Source: Breviolum minutum Mf 1.05b.01 | Lineage: Eukaryota; Sar; Dinophyceae; Suessiales; Symbiodiniaceae | Assembly (NCBI GenBank): GCA_000507305.1 | Contig: DF240824.1 | Location: forward strand, 38,108-102,107 | Reading direction: 5' to 3' | DNA: 64,000 nucleotides | Shown: piece after piece, positions 9,046 to 19,009 of the stretch | Numbering within the stretch: the stretch's first letter is position 1 | How the letters are laid out: the number at the start of each line of letters is the position of its first letter | Position numbers and translations under genes: made by a program | The notes under the pieces: generated by a model | What the model was told of the DNA's origin: nothing | The model's input: the letters and a program-made list of their open reading frames with translations, nothing else | Databases searched by the model: none

Positions 9046-10740
9046 TTGCTGAAATGTTCTTTTGTCGGAAACCTTAAAACAGCTCAGAGCAAATCGGAAG
9101 ACGACACAAGATGCTCGAATTCAGCCAGTCGTAAATTTTCAAATTTACCGCGTACATTGGAAATGGAAATCCAGGAATCTAGCACAACATTTCCACAACC
9201 CATAACCTTGGAATTCATTGCGAATTTTTTTTTGCGCACAGGATCCCGGACCATGTCACAATCACCAGCAAATGAATTTGTCAACATGCTGGAAGTACTT
9301 TTCGCCGGAAACCTTCCGGATCCCTCACAACCGGATGTGCTCACACAGCCTAGGTTGACACCGGATGAACTTGCAAAAGTTATCGAAAAGTTGAACCTGG
9401 ACAAGGCTGCCGACGAATACGGGCTGGCAGCAGGACTGTTGAAACATCTGCCGGAGGTTTACCTTCCAAAGCTGTTGGACTTGTGTAACCATGTGCCTTG
9501 CAATGGTGAGGTGCCACACCATGTTGGGCAAACATGTCAAGGCCAAATTGGTGTTACAACTTCGTCCGATTGCCAGTGTGCGGGTGCTTCACAAAACGTT
9601 TGCACACATGTTGTTTGGGACGCATCGAGCATTGTTTGGAGGAAACCAGCCGGAAAAACAACACGGACTTCGGACTAGGAGACGCTTTGAGAAACATTTG
9701 CTGACAGCAAATTTGTTCGGTGACAAATTTTTGCCGCCAACAGGCCATTATGGATTGCCAGCCTAGGTTTGCCGAAAGTTTTTGACGGAGCATATTAGGT
9801 TGCACTGGGACAATCGTTATTCGAACATGGATTCTGCGCATATAATTTCGGTTTCCACGTACTGTGAACAAACTGCCGGGGTGAAACGAGGTTGGGGCAA
9901 CAGCACGGTCCTCCTTATCAAGGCAAGCATGCGACATAGATGTGTGCTCAGTCCTCTCTTATATTGATCCGTATTCCCATCGGCTATGAAGGATTGGCGC
10001 GCATGGACCGAAGAGACGGGATGGTGGATCGATTTCCATGATGGATATCCACTTTTACTTGCTCTTAACTTTGCTGATGACATTTTGATTTACGTGTCGC
10101 ATCTTTGCTACATCCTTTGATTACAACACTGGACAAAACAGAGTTTAAAATCAAATGCTTCGGAGACATTGGTTGTAACCGAGGCAAAGCCGCCGGTCCA
10201 CATCACGACACCACTTGGGCACTTGCAACTGCTGCGCGTGCATTCTATTCAAACAAATATATATTCTTGGATAAGAATGTTTCCGCAAACTCAAAACTGA
10301 AAGTGTTCGACGCCACCGTCACTCCGATCCCTTGCTTCGCCGCAGGACATCCTCGATGTTGAAATCCGAGGGCTGGTGCGGTCAGGAGTGACGCGTCCAT
10401 CTGGAGTCCGTTGGTCCAGGCTTGTGTGGAACGCTAGCGTGCAACAGGTTTTCGGATACACACCACAAATCGAAGGGGCAGACTGCGCTGTGTCATCATT
10501 GGACACTGGCGACTACATGGCGAACCTCCACCCAGTCGTGGGGCGAAACGAGACATTAGCATGGCAGATTCAAGAAATTTGCGGGGTGGCAGTGGTGGGA
10601 CAACGGACAACATGTTGCAGCGCGGCCCAACAGCACGCCTTGTTTTACTGGTCAAACCCCACGCATTGGACATCATGTCAGCCCGGTGGCCATCGGATGT
10701 GCCTGGGAGATGGCCAAGTCTACGAAGGCGCCGAAAACAC
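9046..10740 (+). pseudogene. Family-1 LINE relic B1 (reverse transcriptase, frameshifted)
   Basis: Pieces in different plus frames follow the order of copy A. 9046-9540 carries LNLDKAADEYGLAAGLL (copy A: LKMNKASDECGLVAELL). 9550-9730 carries RPIASVRVLHKTFAHML and KQHGLRTRRRFEKHLLTAN. 9748-9786 is the remnant of motif A, reading LGLPKVFD instead of LDLSKAFD, so the first catalytic Asp is lost. Motif C survives at 10070-10081 as FADD. 10105-10362 carries AARAFYSNKYIFLDK and PCFAAGH. Several stops and frame changes lie between. The motif-A change alone would abolish polymerase activity. Confidence 0.8.
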
Positions 10741-10789
10741 TCATGCAAACAACCGAGCCACAGCCACCAAAGTACAGCCGAACATATCA

Positions 10790-11376
10790 GTCTTGTCACC
10801 GACAATCTTGGAACACAAACAAGGTTGGGCTGCATGCTTTCACGAATTGGTTCTGGGAATGGTGATGCGGACATTCTTTATCCTTTGCAAGCTGCCATGC
10901 TTTCGATTCGGACAAATGGCTATTGTTGGATAAGACTGGATCCATCAACTCGAACCTACAATCGTTTGAGGCCACCATCTCCCCGATCGCTTGTTTCGCC
11001 GCAGGGTTTTGCAGCATCCGACATCGTGACTTTCGCATCTTCGATGTTGAATTCCGAAAACGTGTGCGCTGCGTCATCGTTGGAAACTGCCGGGTTGCAT
11101 TGCGAACCTTCTACCCAATCGTTGGGCAAAACGAGCATTAGAACAGCAACTGCGTGCGAAAAAAGGTGGGCAAAAGGACAAACACATGCGTCACAAAAAT
11201 GGAATAATTTGGCGAGGTGGAAACGGTGGGACAGCCGGCAAAATGTTGCAACGCGCAGAGCAATCAATGTTGGAGTTTGTAGACTTTGCCGGAAGTAAAT
11301 AGCGGTTAACAAATTCTCACATTTGCGCCTCCGCCCTAAAAAGGGCCCGCCATTGGCGTACAGGCTTGACTTGACC
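10790..11376 (+). pseudogene. Family-1 LINE relic B2, C-terminal part and tail
   Basis: A second, independent copy of the LINE 3' region directly follows B1. It starts near TRLGCMLS (10828-10851), shifts frame and continues as NLQSFEATISPIACFAAG and DFRIFDVEFRKRVRCVIVG, matching LKFFDAMITSVVCFAAG and DLRKLDVHCRKLLRRVVG of copy A. It ends with the stem-loop pair and TTGAC tail at 11330-11376. B1 has a gap of roughly 50 bp relative to B2 in the last coding segment (10560-10600 against 11130-11220). Confidence 0.75.
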
Positions 11377-11440
11377 TGCACATAGTCTGACTGTTTCGTC
11401 TGCGCCCTTAACGAGCTCGCCACTCGCGTCCGGCCTAACG
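11330..11440 (+). other. LINE tail structure, followed by a degraded second module
   Basis: 11330-11376 reads GCCC-TAAAAA-GGGC, CGCC-ATT-GGCG, ACAGG, CTTGACTTGAC. A second, less regular module with TGCGCCC, GAGCTCGCC, CTCGCGTCCGG follows at about 11399-11437 but lacks the TTGAC tail. Confidence 0.6.
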
Positions 11441-11476
11441 AAAAGGCGAAGCGGCGGTGTGTAAGCCGGACTTGGC

Positions 11477-11974
11477 ATGAACGATCCTGCTGAATTTGTC
11501 GTGTTTACGTTTGGTGCACGACTTCGTCTCAGAGCGGGAAATCGGTTGTTGGACTTGCTACTGTGTCTCCGCCACTTCTTCACGTCCCGCTTGGACCTGG
11601 ACGTATGCTCGTTGGTCAGCCCAAAGCACTTACTCAAGTCAAATCACGGCAAGTCACCCTCACCCATTGCCCTTTGGAAGATGTGGACGCAAACGTTCGC
11701 ACACAACAGAATTGAAGGAGAAATGAGGGCAGCGCATCTCAACGTAAGACATTTCCCGCAACAACGTCCCATTGGTCCAGTGTTTTTCCCTCCGCATCCC
11801 AAATTCAGTGTCCCAAACCTGTTGCTACGTTTCTGGAACGGGACATGTTGGAAGTCGTTTCCGCGCAAGCGCCCTGGGTTCCCAGCATTTGGCTGGTACA
11901 TTTACAATGCACGATGCGAAATACCAGTTCTCAATGCTTTCTGTGTAAAGGCCGGTGCGATTTTGTTCCGATAG
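11477..11974 (+). other. Unrecognised open frame, 165 codons
   Basis: The frame is open for 165 codons starting from an ATG, but the protein is rich in Arg, Phe and Leu, shows no motif I know, and the opposite strand is also largely open (11317-11637 minus). It lies between LINE relics, so it may be a degraded part of another mobile element. I would not call it a gene without transcript support. Confidence 0.2.
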
Positions 11975-12082
11975 GTATGTGATCATGTGGCGGCCCCCAA
12001 CCTAAACGACAGATGATGGTTGCATCTCCATCGCTAACGCCACCGGCTCTGACGTGTTCAGCGCACACGTTGTCGCTGCCAA

Positions 12083-12364
12083 ATGTCGGTTTGTGCTATC
12101 GATTTTTTTCATGTCATCCTTCGCAGTCGCAAGGATGAAAAGACATCTGTCAAGTGCTTGAACAAAATGTTGTCACGCAACCCATTCGACGACGACCCGC
12201 AACAACTTTGGGATGCCAAGTTGGAAATGCTTTGCAGATACAAGGCCCTGGACGAAGGGCAAACTGTTGCAGGAAATGTCGTACACTGCGACGCTTTGCT
12301 TCCATCATTTTTGGAAGCTGCCCTCCTCATGGGTCTGGATCCTGGGTGTCAAAATGTTTCGTGA
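12083..12364 (+). other. Unrecognised coding-like segment
   Basis: A 93-codon reading with balanced composition (for example NPFDDDPQQLWDAKLEML and ALLPSFLEAALLMGLDPG). It resembles a piece of a globular, partly helical protein. A second reading follows at 12446-12787 in another frame and contains a Cys-rich patch (CPKCCTCGT). The two could be exons or frames of one decayed gene. No family was recognised. Confidence 0.3.
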
Positions 12365-12445
12365 GCGCTCGCCTGGGAGGAGGTACTGCACCCGGAGCGC
12401 AATGAAGAAGAGGAACGATTTGCTTGCAGGTCTTGGACGGCTGGG

Positions 12446-12787
12446 ATGCCCTGTAGCAAGGTCTTATTACTGTTTCGCTGTCGTTCCGTTCGCATGTTAG
12501 AGTTTTTGGAAGTCGGAAATCCAGCTGGGTGCCCCAAGCATGATGATGCCTTGCTCTTGGGGAGCTGTGCTGCTCCCACCCATACGACTTGTCCTAAGTG
12601 TTGCACATGTGGAACGTTGCCCGCACGAATTCTAAACAAATGTCTTGGCCCGGTTCAGCTGTTGCAATTCGTGGATGAGAATGAGTTGTGCTGTCTCCAC
12701 CCGCTCAGGAGGCACGACTCAATAGATGTCATCCAGGTAAGCAAATGTTCCACTTCTTTTGATAGTTGGTGCGCCGTATTGATATGA
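12446..12787 (+). other. Unrecognised Cys-rich reading
   Basis: This 113-codon plus reading has three close cysteine pairs (GCPKHDD, CPKCCTC, ELCCLH) and is open up to CAG followed by GTAAGC at about 12738, a good donor site. The end of it overlaps the C-terminal edge of a minus-strand LINE relic. It could be the end of an exon or chance. The function is unknown. Confidence 0.25.
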
Positions 12788-13301
12788 CCTGGTTGGCATC
12801 GTGCCACACATAGGCAGAAGGTTGAGGTGTGCATAAAGGACACACGAATGGCTTGTGTGTGAGACCTATAATTGTCTATGTCTATAATCCACTCGCACCC
12901 ACCAAAGCACACGACAGAAGGAACCATCCGCTGAAAGAATTTGAGACATGAAAGATTTGATGCCGTACAAACTTGCAACCTTCAATTGTTCCCATGACAA
13001 ACCTTGCTGCCTTTCTCCAGATGATAATCAACCAAGGACAACGACGGTCAATACGCATCGCAACCATTGCTGGCCACTTAGATCGGAGATTTAGACCACC
13101 ACCACCACCACCACCACCACCAAATCATGTTGAATCTTCAACGCGGAAGGTCGTCGCGCTTCATTTGTGAAAACAACGGTTTATCAACGTTGAAAAGTAC
13201 TCCAACGCGTTCGACTACATTGTCTAAGCAAGTTTCTGGCATCCTGAGCACCAATGATAAATAATAAAATGTCATCAACAAAACGCAAGTTTACCAAGTC
13301 G
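12655..13301 (-). pseudogene. LINE reverse-transcriptase relic D
   Basis: On the minus strand VNLRFVDDILLFIIGAQDA occurs at about 13238-13294, a motif C variant (FVDD at 13271-13282). The reading 12655-12978 contains LSCLKFFQRMVPSVVCFGG followed by a short variable stretch, which parallels the LKFFDAMITSVVCFAAGH segment of copy A. Stops and frame changes separate the two, and a CCA microsatellite (about 13095-13122) has expanded inside it. Its more upstream parts were not recognised in 13300-14040. The divergence from copy A suggests an older or different subfamily. Confidence 0.6.
13095..13122. repeat. (CCA)n microsatellite
   Basis: About nine CCA units inside the decayed LINE relic. Confidence 0.9.
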
Positions 13302-14850
13302 ATAAGAACTATGAATGCCTGCAAAACTGGACCTTCCGCAAGTATTTTATTTTGCTGAGTTGCTACTCTTGTGAAGATATTGTCGTTTGATTTGTCTCGG
13401 TTACCTCCGGTACATACTTCAGATCCGAGTAGCTTTGGATGTGGACCTGGATGAAGACGGAGTCAAATATTTCGTCACGTCTCTTGCTTGCTTCAGCGCT
13501 GTAGATGCACAGAAAGGTTTAGAAACAGGATTTGCCAAACTGTTTGCGACGCTCTATAGCGGGGGTTACTTGCTAGCTAGGACTGGACGATGCCATGGCT
13601 AGAATCCGGTAGAAGTTCTTCACCAGCGGAATAAAGGTATTGCAACGAACTTCATGGATTGAAATCATGGAACAACGATGTAAATTTACAGCCTAGTTGT
13701 CCAAATTTGCAGAAAGATTGGTGGGTAATGCAAGCGTTACTCAAGAAAAGGTTATGACCCGGAACAGTTACGATGATGTTTTCATCATGCCAGACTCTAG
13801 ATGCGAATATAAATTCGAAATCGGATTCGTCGAATTCAGGCTGCGGATACTTTGCAAATCAACTCTCGGTGGCTTGGAGAAGTTGTTTCCAAGTGGACTC
13901 GCAAATGTAGGACGAACGTTTGCGTATTTGCATTGCGCGGAAGTTTTTTGCACTTCAGGTTACGGTTGGTCAGGGCACTTCAATTTCCATTTCTTGTTCA
14001 CGTTACCTGCCAAAGTCTTGGGAAGTTGATGATGCAGCATAGCAGCATAACATGTTAATGATCTGTTATTGTTGGGTCTTTGCTAATTGTGATCAACAAT
14101 TGCAATCGTTGGAAGTGATGTCAAAGTTGCATGTTGTTGTGACACACACAAAACGGAACATTCCTGTTTGCGGCTAGCGGTTTTTTTTCAACAAATGCTG
14201 AATTTCCAAAATGGCGTTCAAAATCCGACATTAGATAAGTCGCTTTCCATTCATGCAGAAGCTCCTGGGAAAGCAAATTCCAATGCACAAATCCTCGTAA
14301 TTTTGCCGGTTCATGTTCGGAATTAAGAGATTAAACTGCGCATGACAAACACTTCACATATTGCTGAAAACGTTTCAATGAATATCAAACTTCGCTGGCA
14401 TGATGCACATTGGAAAATGCCAATCGCAAAGTTCCGTTGAAAACACACAAACAAAAACAGGTTGGGAACCCCTGGTTTTTTCACGGCGTACTAGCTAAAA
14501 TCCACTCTTCCCAAGGTCACTGCTGAGCCCCCAACCCACAACTTTACAATCGATCATAACAACATCACACATGAATTTTCAAACTGCACTTTTTCACAAC
14601 TACGCGGCAACATTCGCACATAATTTTCAAAGGAAAAATTGACACAAAAATTTCAAAAAAAAATATCTAACACAAAATGTTCAAAACTTCATTTTTCTAA
14701 AAAATTACTTTACTTCGAGTGATCCCCACCATGATATTTCAAAACAGCCACGTTAGATTTTATGTCATCCTAATCGGGTCATGTCAGGGTAGACATACAA
14801 CTCCTCTCTTGAAATGCGTTCTGAAACTCTCAACTTCGCAGACTGACTGG
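13302..14850. other. Unique sequence, no supported gene
   Basis: The only longer reading (13697-14029, plus, 110 codons) has no motif and no clear splice sites. Upstream LINE motifs that would extend relic D were looked for on the minus strand and not found. The stretch becomes AT-rich toward 14700. Confidence 0.4.
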
Positions 14851-14861
14851 AAGCAATCTTC

Positions 14862-15290
14862 TGACATTCTTTCTGACATACCTTTTGACATTATTTCTGA
14901 CATATCTTCTGACATATCTTATGACATTCTTTCTGACATATCTTTTGACATATCTTCTGACATTCCTTCTGACATATCTATTGAAATTCTTTCTAACATA
15001 TCTTCTGACATATCTTCTGGCATTTTTTCTGACATGTCTTGCGAAATTCTTCTGACATATCTTCTGACATTCTTTCTGACATATCTTGTGACATTCTGAC
15101 ATACCTTCTAACAATTCTTTCTAACATTCTTTCTGACATATCTTGTGACATCCTTTCTGACATATCTGGTGACATTCTGTCTGACATATCTTTTGACATT
15201 CTTTCTGACATATCTTTTGACATTCTTTCCGACATACCTTTTGACATTCTTTCTGACATTCGTTCTCTGACATTCTTTCTGACATTTCTT
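14862..15290. repeat. TGACATTCTTTC / TGACATATCT minisatellite, array 1
   Basis: Alternating units of about 10-12 bp, TGACATTCTTTC and TGACATATCTTT, repeated over roughly 430 bp with substitutions. All minus frames remain open and give Met-Ser-Glu-Arg or Lys-Glu-Cys-Gln repeats, which is a by-product of the unit. A second array of the same unit lies at 16085-16380. Confidence 0.9.
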
Positions 15291-16084
15291 GGTACCAACT
15301 GCACATCAAAGACAAAACATAGCATCCACAGCTTCACACAAAAGCCACTCCACAAACTCTATATTTACTTCACAACACGCAGCAAAAGTAATATCCATGA
15401 CGACTTTGCGTCTGTCAAATGTCATCGCCCTCATTGCATCGGACAGCCCCGCCAAAAAGCAGTTGAGTCCAAAGATGCAAAGCGCCTGTAGCAACACACA
15501 AACCACATGCATCAGACAGCCCCGCCAAAAAAGCAGTTGAGTCCCAAGATGCCATGCAAGTGAGCACACAGCCACAACTACATCTCTGTGCTGCTTGCAC
15601 CTCTTCGGTATAACTGGCCCTGCTCGGCACAGCATTGGTTCGCCACTCATGCGCTCCAACATCCCAAAAGGACGCCAAAGTTCGAAAGACTGGAGCACGC
15701 TGCTCCAACTCTTGCCTGCCCTCCTCATTTGGAACAGCTCTCCCTTCATAAACCACATGCCACAAAGTTCCATCCACAACTTTCTGGCACAATGAACATA
15801 CAATCTCTAGCATGCGTAGTACTAGGCGGATCCATGCACACGTAGATGCGCTCAGGTCAACTGTAGTCAAGACGCGCCACACATGTCCGACTCCCTGTGC
15901 AAACCGGCTGGACATGCTAATGAAGATTGTCGCAGGACGTTCCACCACAAGCTCCGACATGGCTGCCAAACCAAACTCACCTGCTTGCACGCGAAAACTT
16001 GAGCCACAAGTATTTGCTGCAGTGCATCAAATGACACAACATGAGCTCTGCTGCATTTCCTATAGCAAAGTTATTTGTCTTGTC
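15291..16084. other. Unique block between the two minisatellite arrays
   Basis: About 0.8 kb of higher-GC sequence enclosed by the two arrays. A 191-codon reading exists on the minus strand (15415-15990), with Cys- and Trp-containing stretches but no family I recognise. It includes an internal direct repeat (15434-15480 and 15508-15555). A duplicated block inside the only long frame speaks against a conserved protein, though an expressed gene cannot be excluded. Confidence 0.35.
15434..15555. repeat. Two-copy direct repeat of about 45 bp
   Basis: GCATCGGACAGCCCCGCCA with the following AAAAGCAGTTGAGTCC and AAGATGC occurs twice with only a few differences, about 74 bp apart. Confidence 0.75.
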
Positions 16085-16380
16085 TAACATATCTTCTAAC
16101 AAATCATTTGACATTCTTTCTGACATATCTTGTGACATTCTTACATATCTTCTAACAATTCTTTCTAACATTCTTTCTGACATATCTATTGAAAGTCTTT
16201 CTGAGATATCTTCTAACATACCTTGTGACATTCTGACATACCTTCTAACAATTCTTTCTAACATTCTTTCTGACATATCTTGTGACATTCTTCTGACATA
16301 TCGTTTAACATTCTTTCTCACATATCTTTTGACATTCCGTCTGATATATCTTCTTCTGACATATTCCTAACATTCTTTCT
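16085..16380. repeat. TGACATTCTTTC minisatellite, array 2
   Basis: The same 10-12-bp units as in array 1, here with more degenerate copies (TCTAACATTCTTTC, TCTAACAATTCT). The orientation is the same as in array 1. Confidence 0.9.
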
Positions 16381-16521
16381 AAAACCCGTGAGGTACACGC
16401 AACACTGACCTCGCCTGATCGCAGTGGAAGCTACACTGAACTCCCGGTCGCAGTAAAGGTCCAGCACGCCACACTGGCCTCACACAAACCACAAGTCACT
16501 GATGCTAGGAAGACGAGGGAA

Positions 16522-16821
16522 TCAGAAAAGGAAATAACTACCAGCAACACCCATGACCAAACACAACCCGGAACTTCGAGAAATGAGCAGCCCGTAGTTG
16601 AGAGTCAGTTCCATCGCATCGATGAAATCAACTTGTTTGAAAAATTTCAATCGATAGGCGTAGGTGATCCTCGGCGTAGGTTTATCACATTGGGACCCCA
16701 AGTGAACATACGACTTCAGAAGGTTTTCCAAGTGTAGTATCTCAAAGAACTCCATCGGTTCAATCTCATCCAACATCATCTCCTGTTTCGTTTGGACCTT
16801 CGACTCCAGTTCAGTCTGCAA
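16522..16821 (-). other. Coding-like minus segment, unrecognised
   Basis: A 99-codon minus reading with hydrophilic, helix-prone composition (QTELESKVQTKQEMMLDE, EFFEILHLENLLKSY) and a hydrophobic end. It stops at 16522. No motif is known to me. It lies on the same strand as the broken frames at 17546-18310 and 18579-19001, so these could be parts of one decayed minus-strand gene. Confidence 0.3.
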
Positions 16822-17545
16822 GCAGCACCTGCAGGATTGCTGAGCTCCAGGGGTATGTCAGATGTTGCAAGTACTTTGACACCGCCAGGACTTCCTTTGA
16901 GGGATCCACCAAGGATGGCAGGATCTTATGGGGTAGCTATGAATCGATTCCACCTCTTTTTTTTTGATCAATGCTGCGCTCGTCATAACAACTGTGGCAG
17001 TCACGTAACTGTGCTAAAATAGTCATCGGTAGATAACTCGATCGCAATGATTGGTCAGCAATACAAGAAAAAGCAACACAAACACCAACCCAACAACCCC
17101 AACAAGCAAACAAAAAGAACCCACCAGTGCTGACCAATCAACGAAAGGTGAAACAGGTGAAACGGGCTCACGCTCTCGCTACCTGGTGCACAAAACTCAG
17201 AAAAACCCCGGCTCTCACAACCTCTTCAGCAGCTTGTAGAAGATACCAGGCTTCCATAATGGCTCTATACCTTGCAGCCCACTGAAGACCAGCAATGCAT
17301 TGAAGCTGTCTCCCAAGTAGCGATGCAAACACGAATGATACGTGCCAATCTGTTGGGGCTCAGAAACGTCTCCGTGTCTGTACCTATCCAAGCACTCCAG
17401 TTCCATACTGGGAAGCAGACAGGACATTGCAACCCTCTTCAAGTAAATAGGCTGACCAAATACCTTTCACCCCCAGGTGGAAATAAGACCCTGACGTAGC
17501 ACCACCAATAGACGTGCCATACAGCACACGCAGCATGCTCTTCTT

Positions 17546-18310
17546 TCATCCCCTCCTAGATACATCCTGCTGAATGCAGGTACAAGGAGGGGAGATAATT
17601 TGTTCTTCCTCCAAAATCTCTTCTTCGCCCGGAAACACCAAGGGTGGAGCAGGTTGGCGTAACTGCCGAAGCTGGTTCTTTGTAGTAGACCAAGCCTGCC
17701 ACGCTGCAGTGTTTCCATCAGTACGCAATGCCTCTTTCATGTCATCACCAGGCCGATTCGACTTGTTTGTAAAAAGCCGCTCTTCACGCTCAGCGGGTGA
17801 ATACCAGCCAGGCCCTTTGGTCTCAAGCTGGCTCTTCAAGAGTCGCCATTGCGGGTCGAGGTCGCTCCACATGCTCTGAACATCATACTTCTTCCTCAGG
17901 AGATGAAAGTCATAGCCAGCAACTTTGCGTAAATAGTCAGCACCCATCCAATGACAAATCATTTGGGGAGAAAGACCGAGAGTTGCAACTTTTCAGCCCT
18001 AGTAATGCTCCAGGGGGCAGCATCTTTCCCCAGCAATGACACCATGTCTCAATGTAGGAAGGGCAGCAAGCAACTGAATCCAATCTGCTTTAATGGTGCC
18101 TGTTAACATACGAATGTTGCTTTCCCAGTCACCATCTCGATAGTGACCAACCTTGAACTGCATACGTCTGTTTGCCCTTGCCTCCTGCCATTGCTTGAGA
18201 ATATCCACAGAAGCCTCCTTCTGGTCCATCCAAGCACAACAGCTATTCTCCTTCCGTTGTAACTGTTGAAGTACCACTGGAGCCCAGTGAGCCGGAAACC
18301 ATACCTGCAA
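17546..18310 (-). pseudogene. Minus-strand open frame broken by two close stops, unrecognised protein
   Basis: Minus frames 17999-18310 and 17546-17962 are the same frame, separated only by TAG and TGA two codons apart near 17993-18001. Joined, they would give about 250 residues of plausible protein, with ASVDILKQWQEARANRR, KVGHYRDGDWESNIRML, WMGADYLRKVAGYDFHLL and SNRPGDDMKEALRTDG. I do not recognise the family. Either this is a recent pseudogene (possibly from a mobile element, given the surroundings) or a very short intron removes the stops. Composition is much more protein-like than the opposite strand. Confidence 0.45.
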
Positions 18311-18578
18311 GGTATCTACATAGCAAATACCACCAATCCAGTCACAAAAGCTGGTGCTAGAAGCTGATGGCTAGCATAGCAAATGTACCGTACCATCATT
18401 GTACAGCTTTTGGGTGTCATGTGTCAGAACCGCCCGGAGAATGGCAGCTACCTCTGCAGCTAAATACACAGCGAGCTGCATAGTCAGACATTTCGCCACT
18501 TGGTAAAGGGAAAGGAGTGATTCAGGGGGTGTTACACATGTTGCATGAACTTTCCAGCAACATCCAGCCAATACTCGG

Positions 18579-19001
18579 TCATGAACTTCCCAGCAACACC
18601 AGCTCCAGTTTCTGAAGTTTGCTGTACTCCGACCCAATGAGATCCTCTTGGTCATGAAAGTCCTTGCCCACTGCAACATACGTTTGCATAAGCTCATACT
18701 GTTCTACATCAGCCGCCAGCGAAGAAGAAGGGTCATTCTGCTCCGAGTCACTCGCACTTTCACTCTCTTTCGAGTCACTGGTACCACCATCCGACTCAAC
18801 CTTCCGAGTCACTGGTACCACCATCCGACTCAACTTTGTCAGACTCGGAGTCCACCTCATGGGCTGCCAACTGGATAACCTCCGCCGAGACTTTTGTTCG
18901 GCTGTCCGTGCTTCATAGTTGACCCGATGTTCTTGATGAGCGCCAAGCTCGATACGCAGCATTCCATCTCCTGGTAATGTGCAGGTCAGATAGGAGCTCA
19001 C
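18579..19001 (-). other. Coding-like minus segment, Ser/Glu-rich
   Basis: A 140-codon minus reading with an acidic serine-rich stretch (SDGGTSDSKESESASDSEQN). Part of that stretch comes from the 34-bp tandem duplication at 18771-18834. It is adjacent to, and on the same strand as, the broken frame at 17546-18310. The function is unknown. Confidence 0.3.
18771..18834. repeat. 34-bp period tandem duplication
   Basis: CGAGTCACTGGTACCACCAT plus CCGACTCAAC is repeated exactly at 18771-18800 and 18805-18834. Confidence 0.85.
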
Positions 19002-19009
19002 CTTCCCTT

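Noticed and set aside
14830..15355. Minus open frames with Met-Ser-Glu-Arg and Lys-Glu-Cys-Gln-Lys repeats
   Set aside because: They are produced by the short minisatellite unit, which lacks stops in all minus frames. No unique sequence supports a protein.
14862..16380. CRISPR-like repeated array
   Set aside because: Units are short (10-12 bp), degenerate, directly adjacent and without unique spacers. It is a minisatellite in a eukaryotic context.
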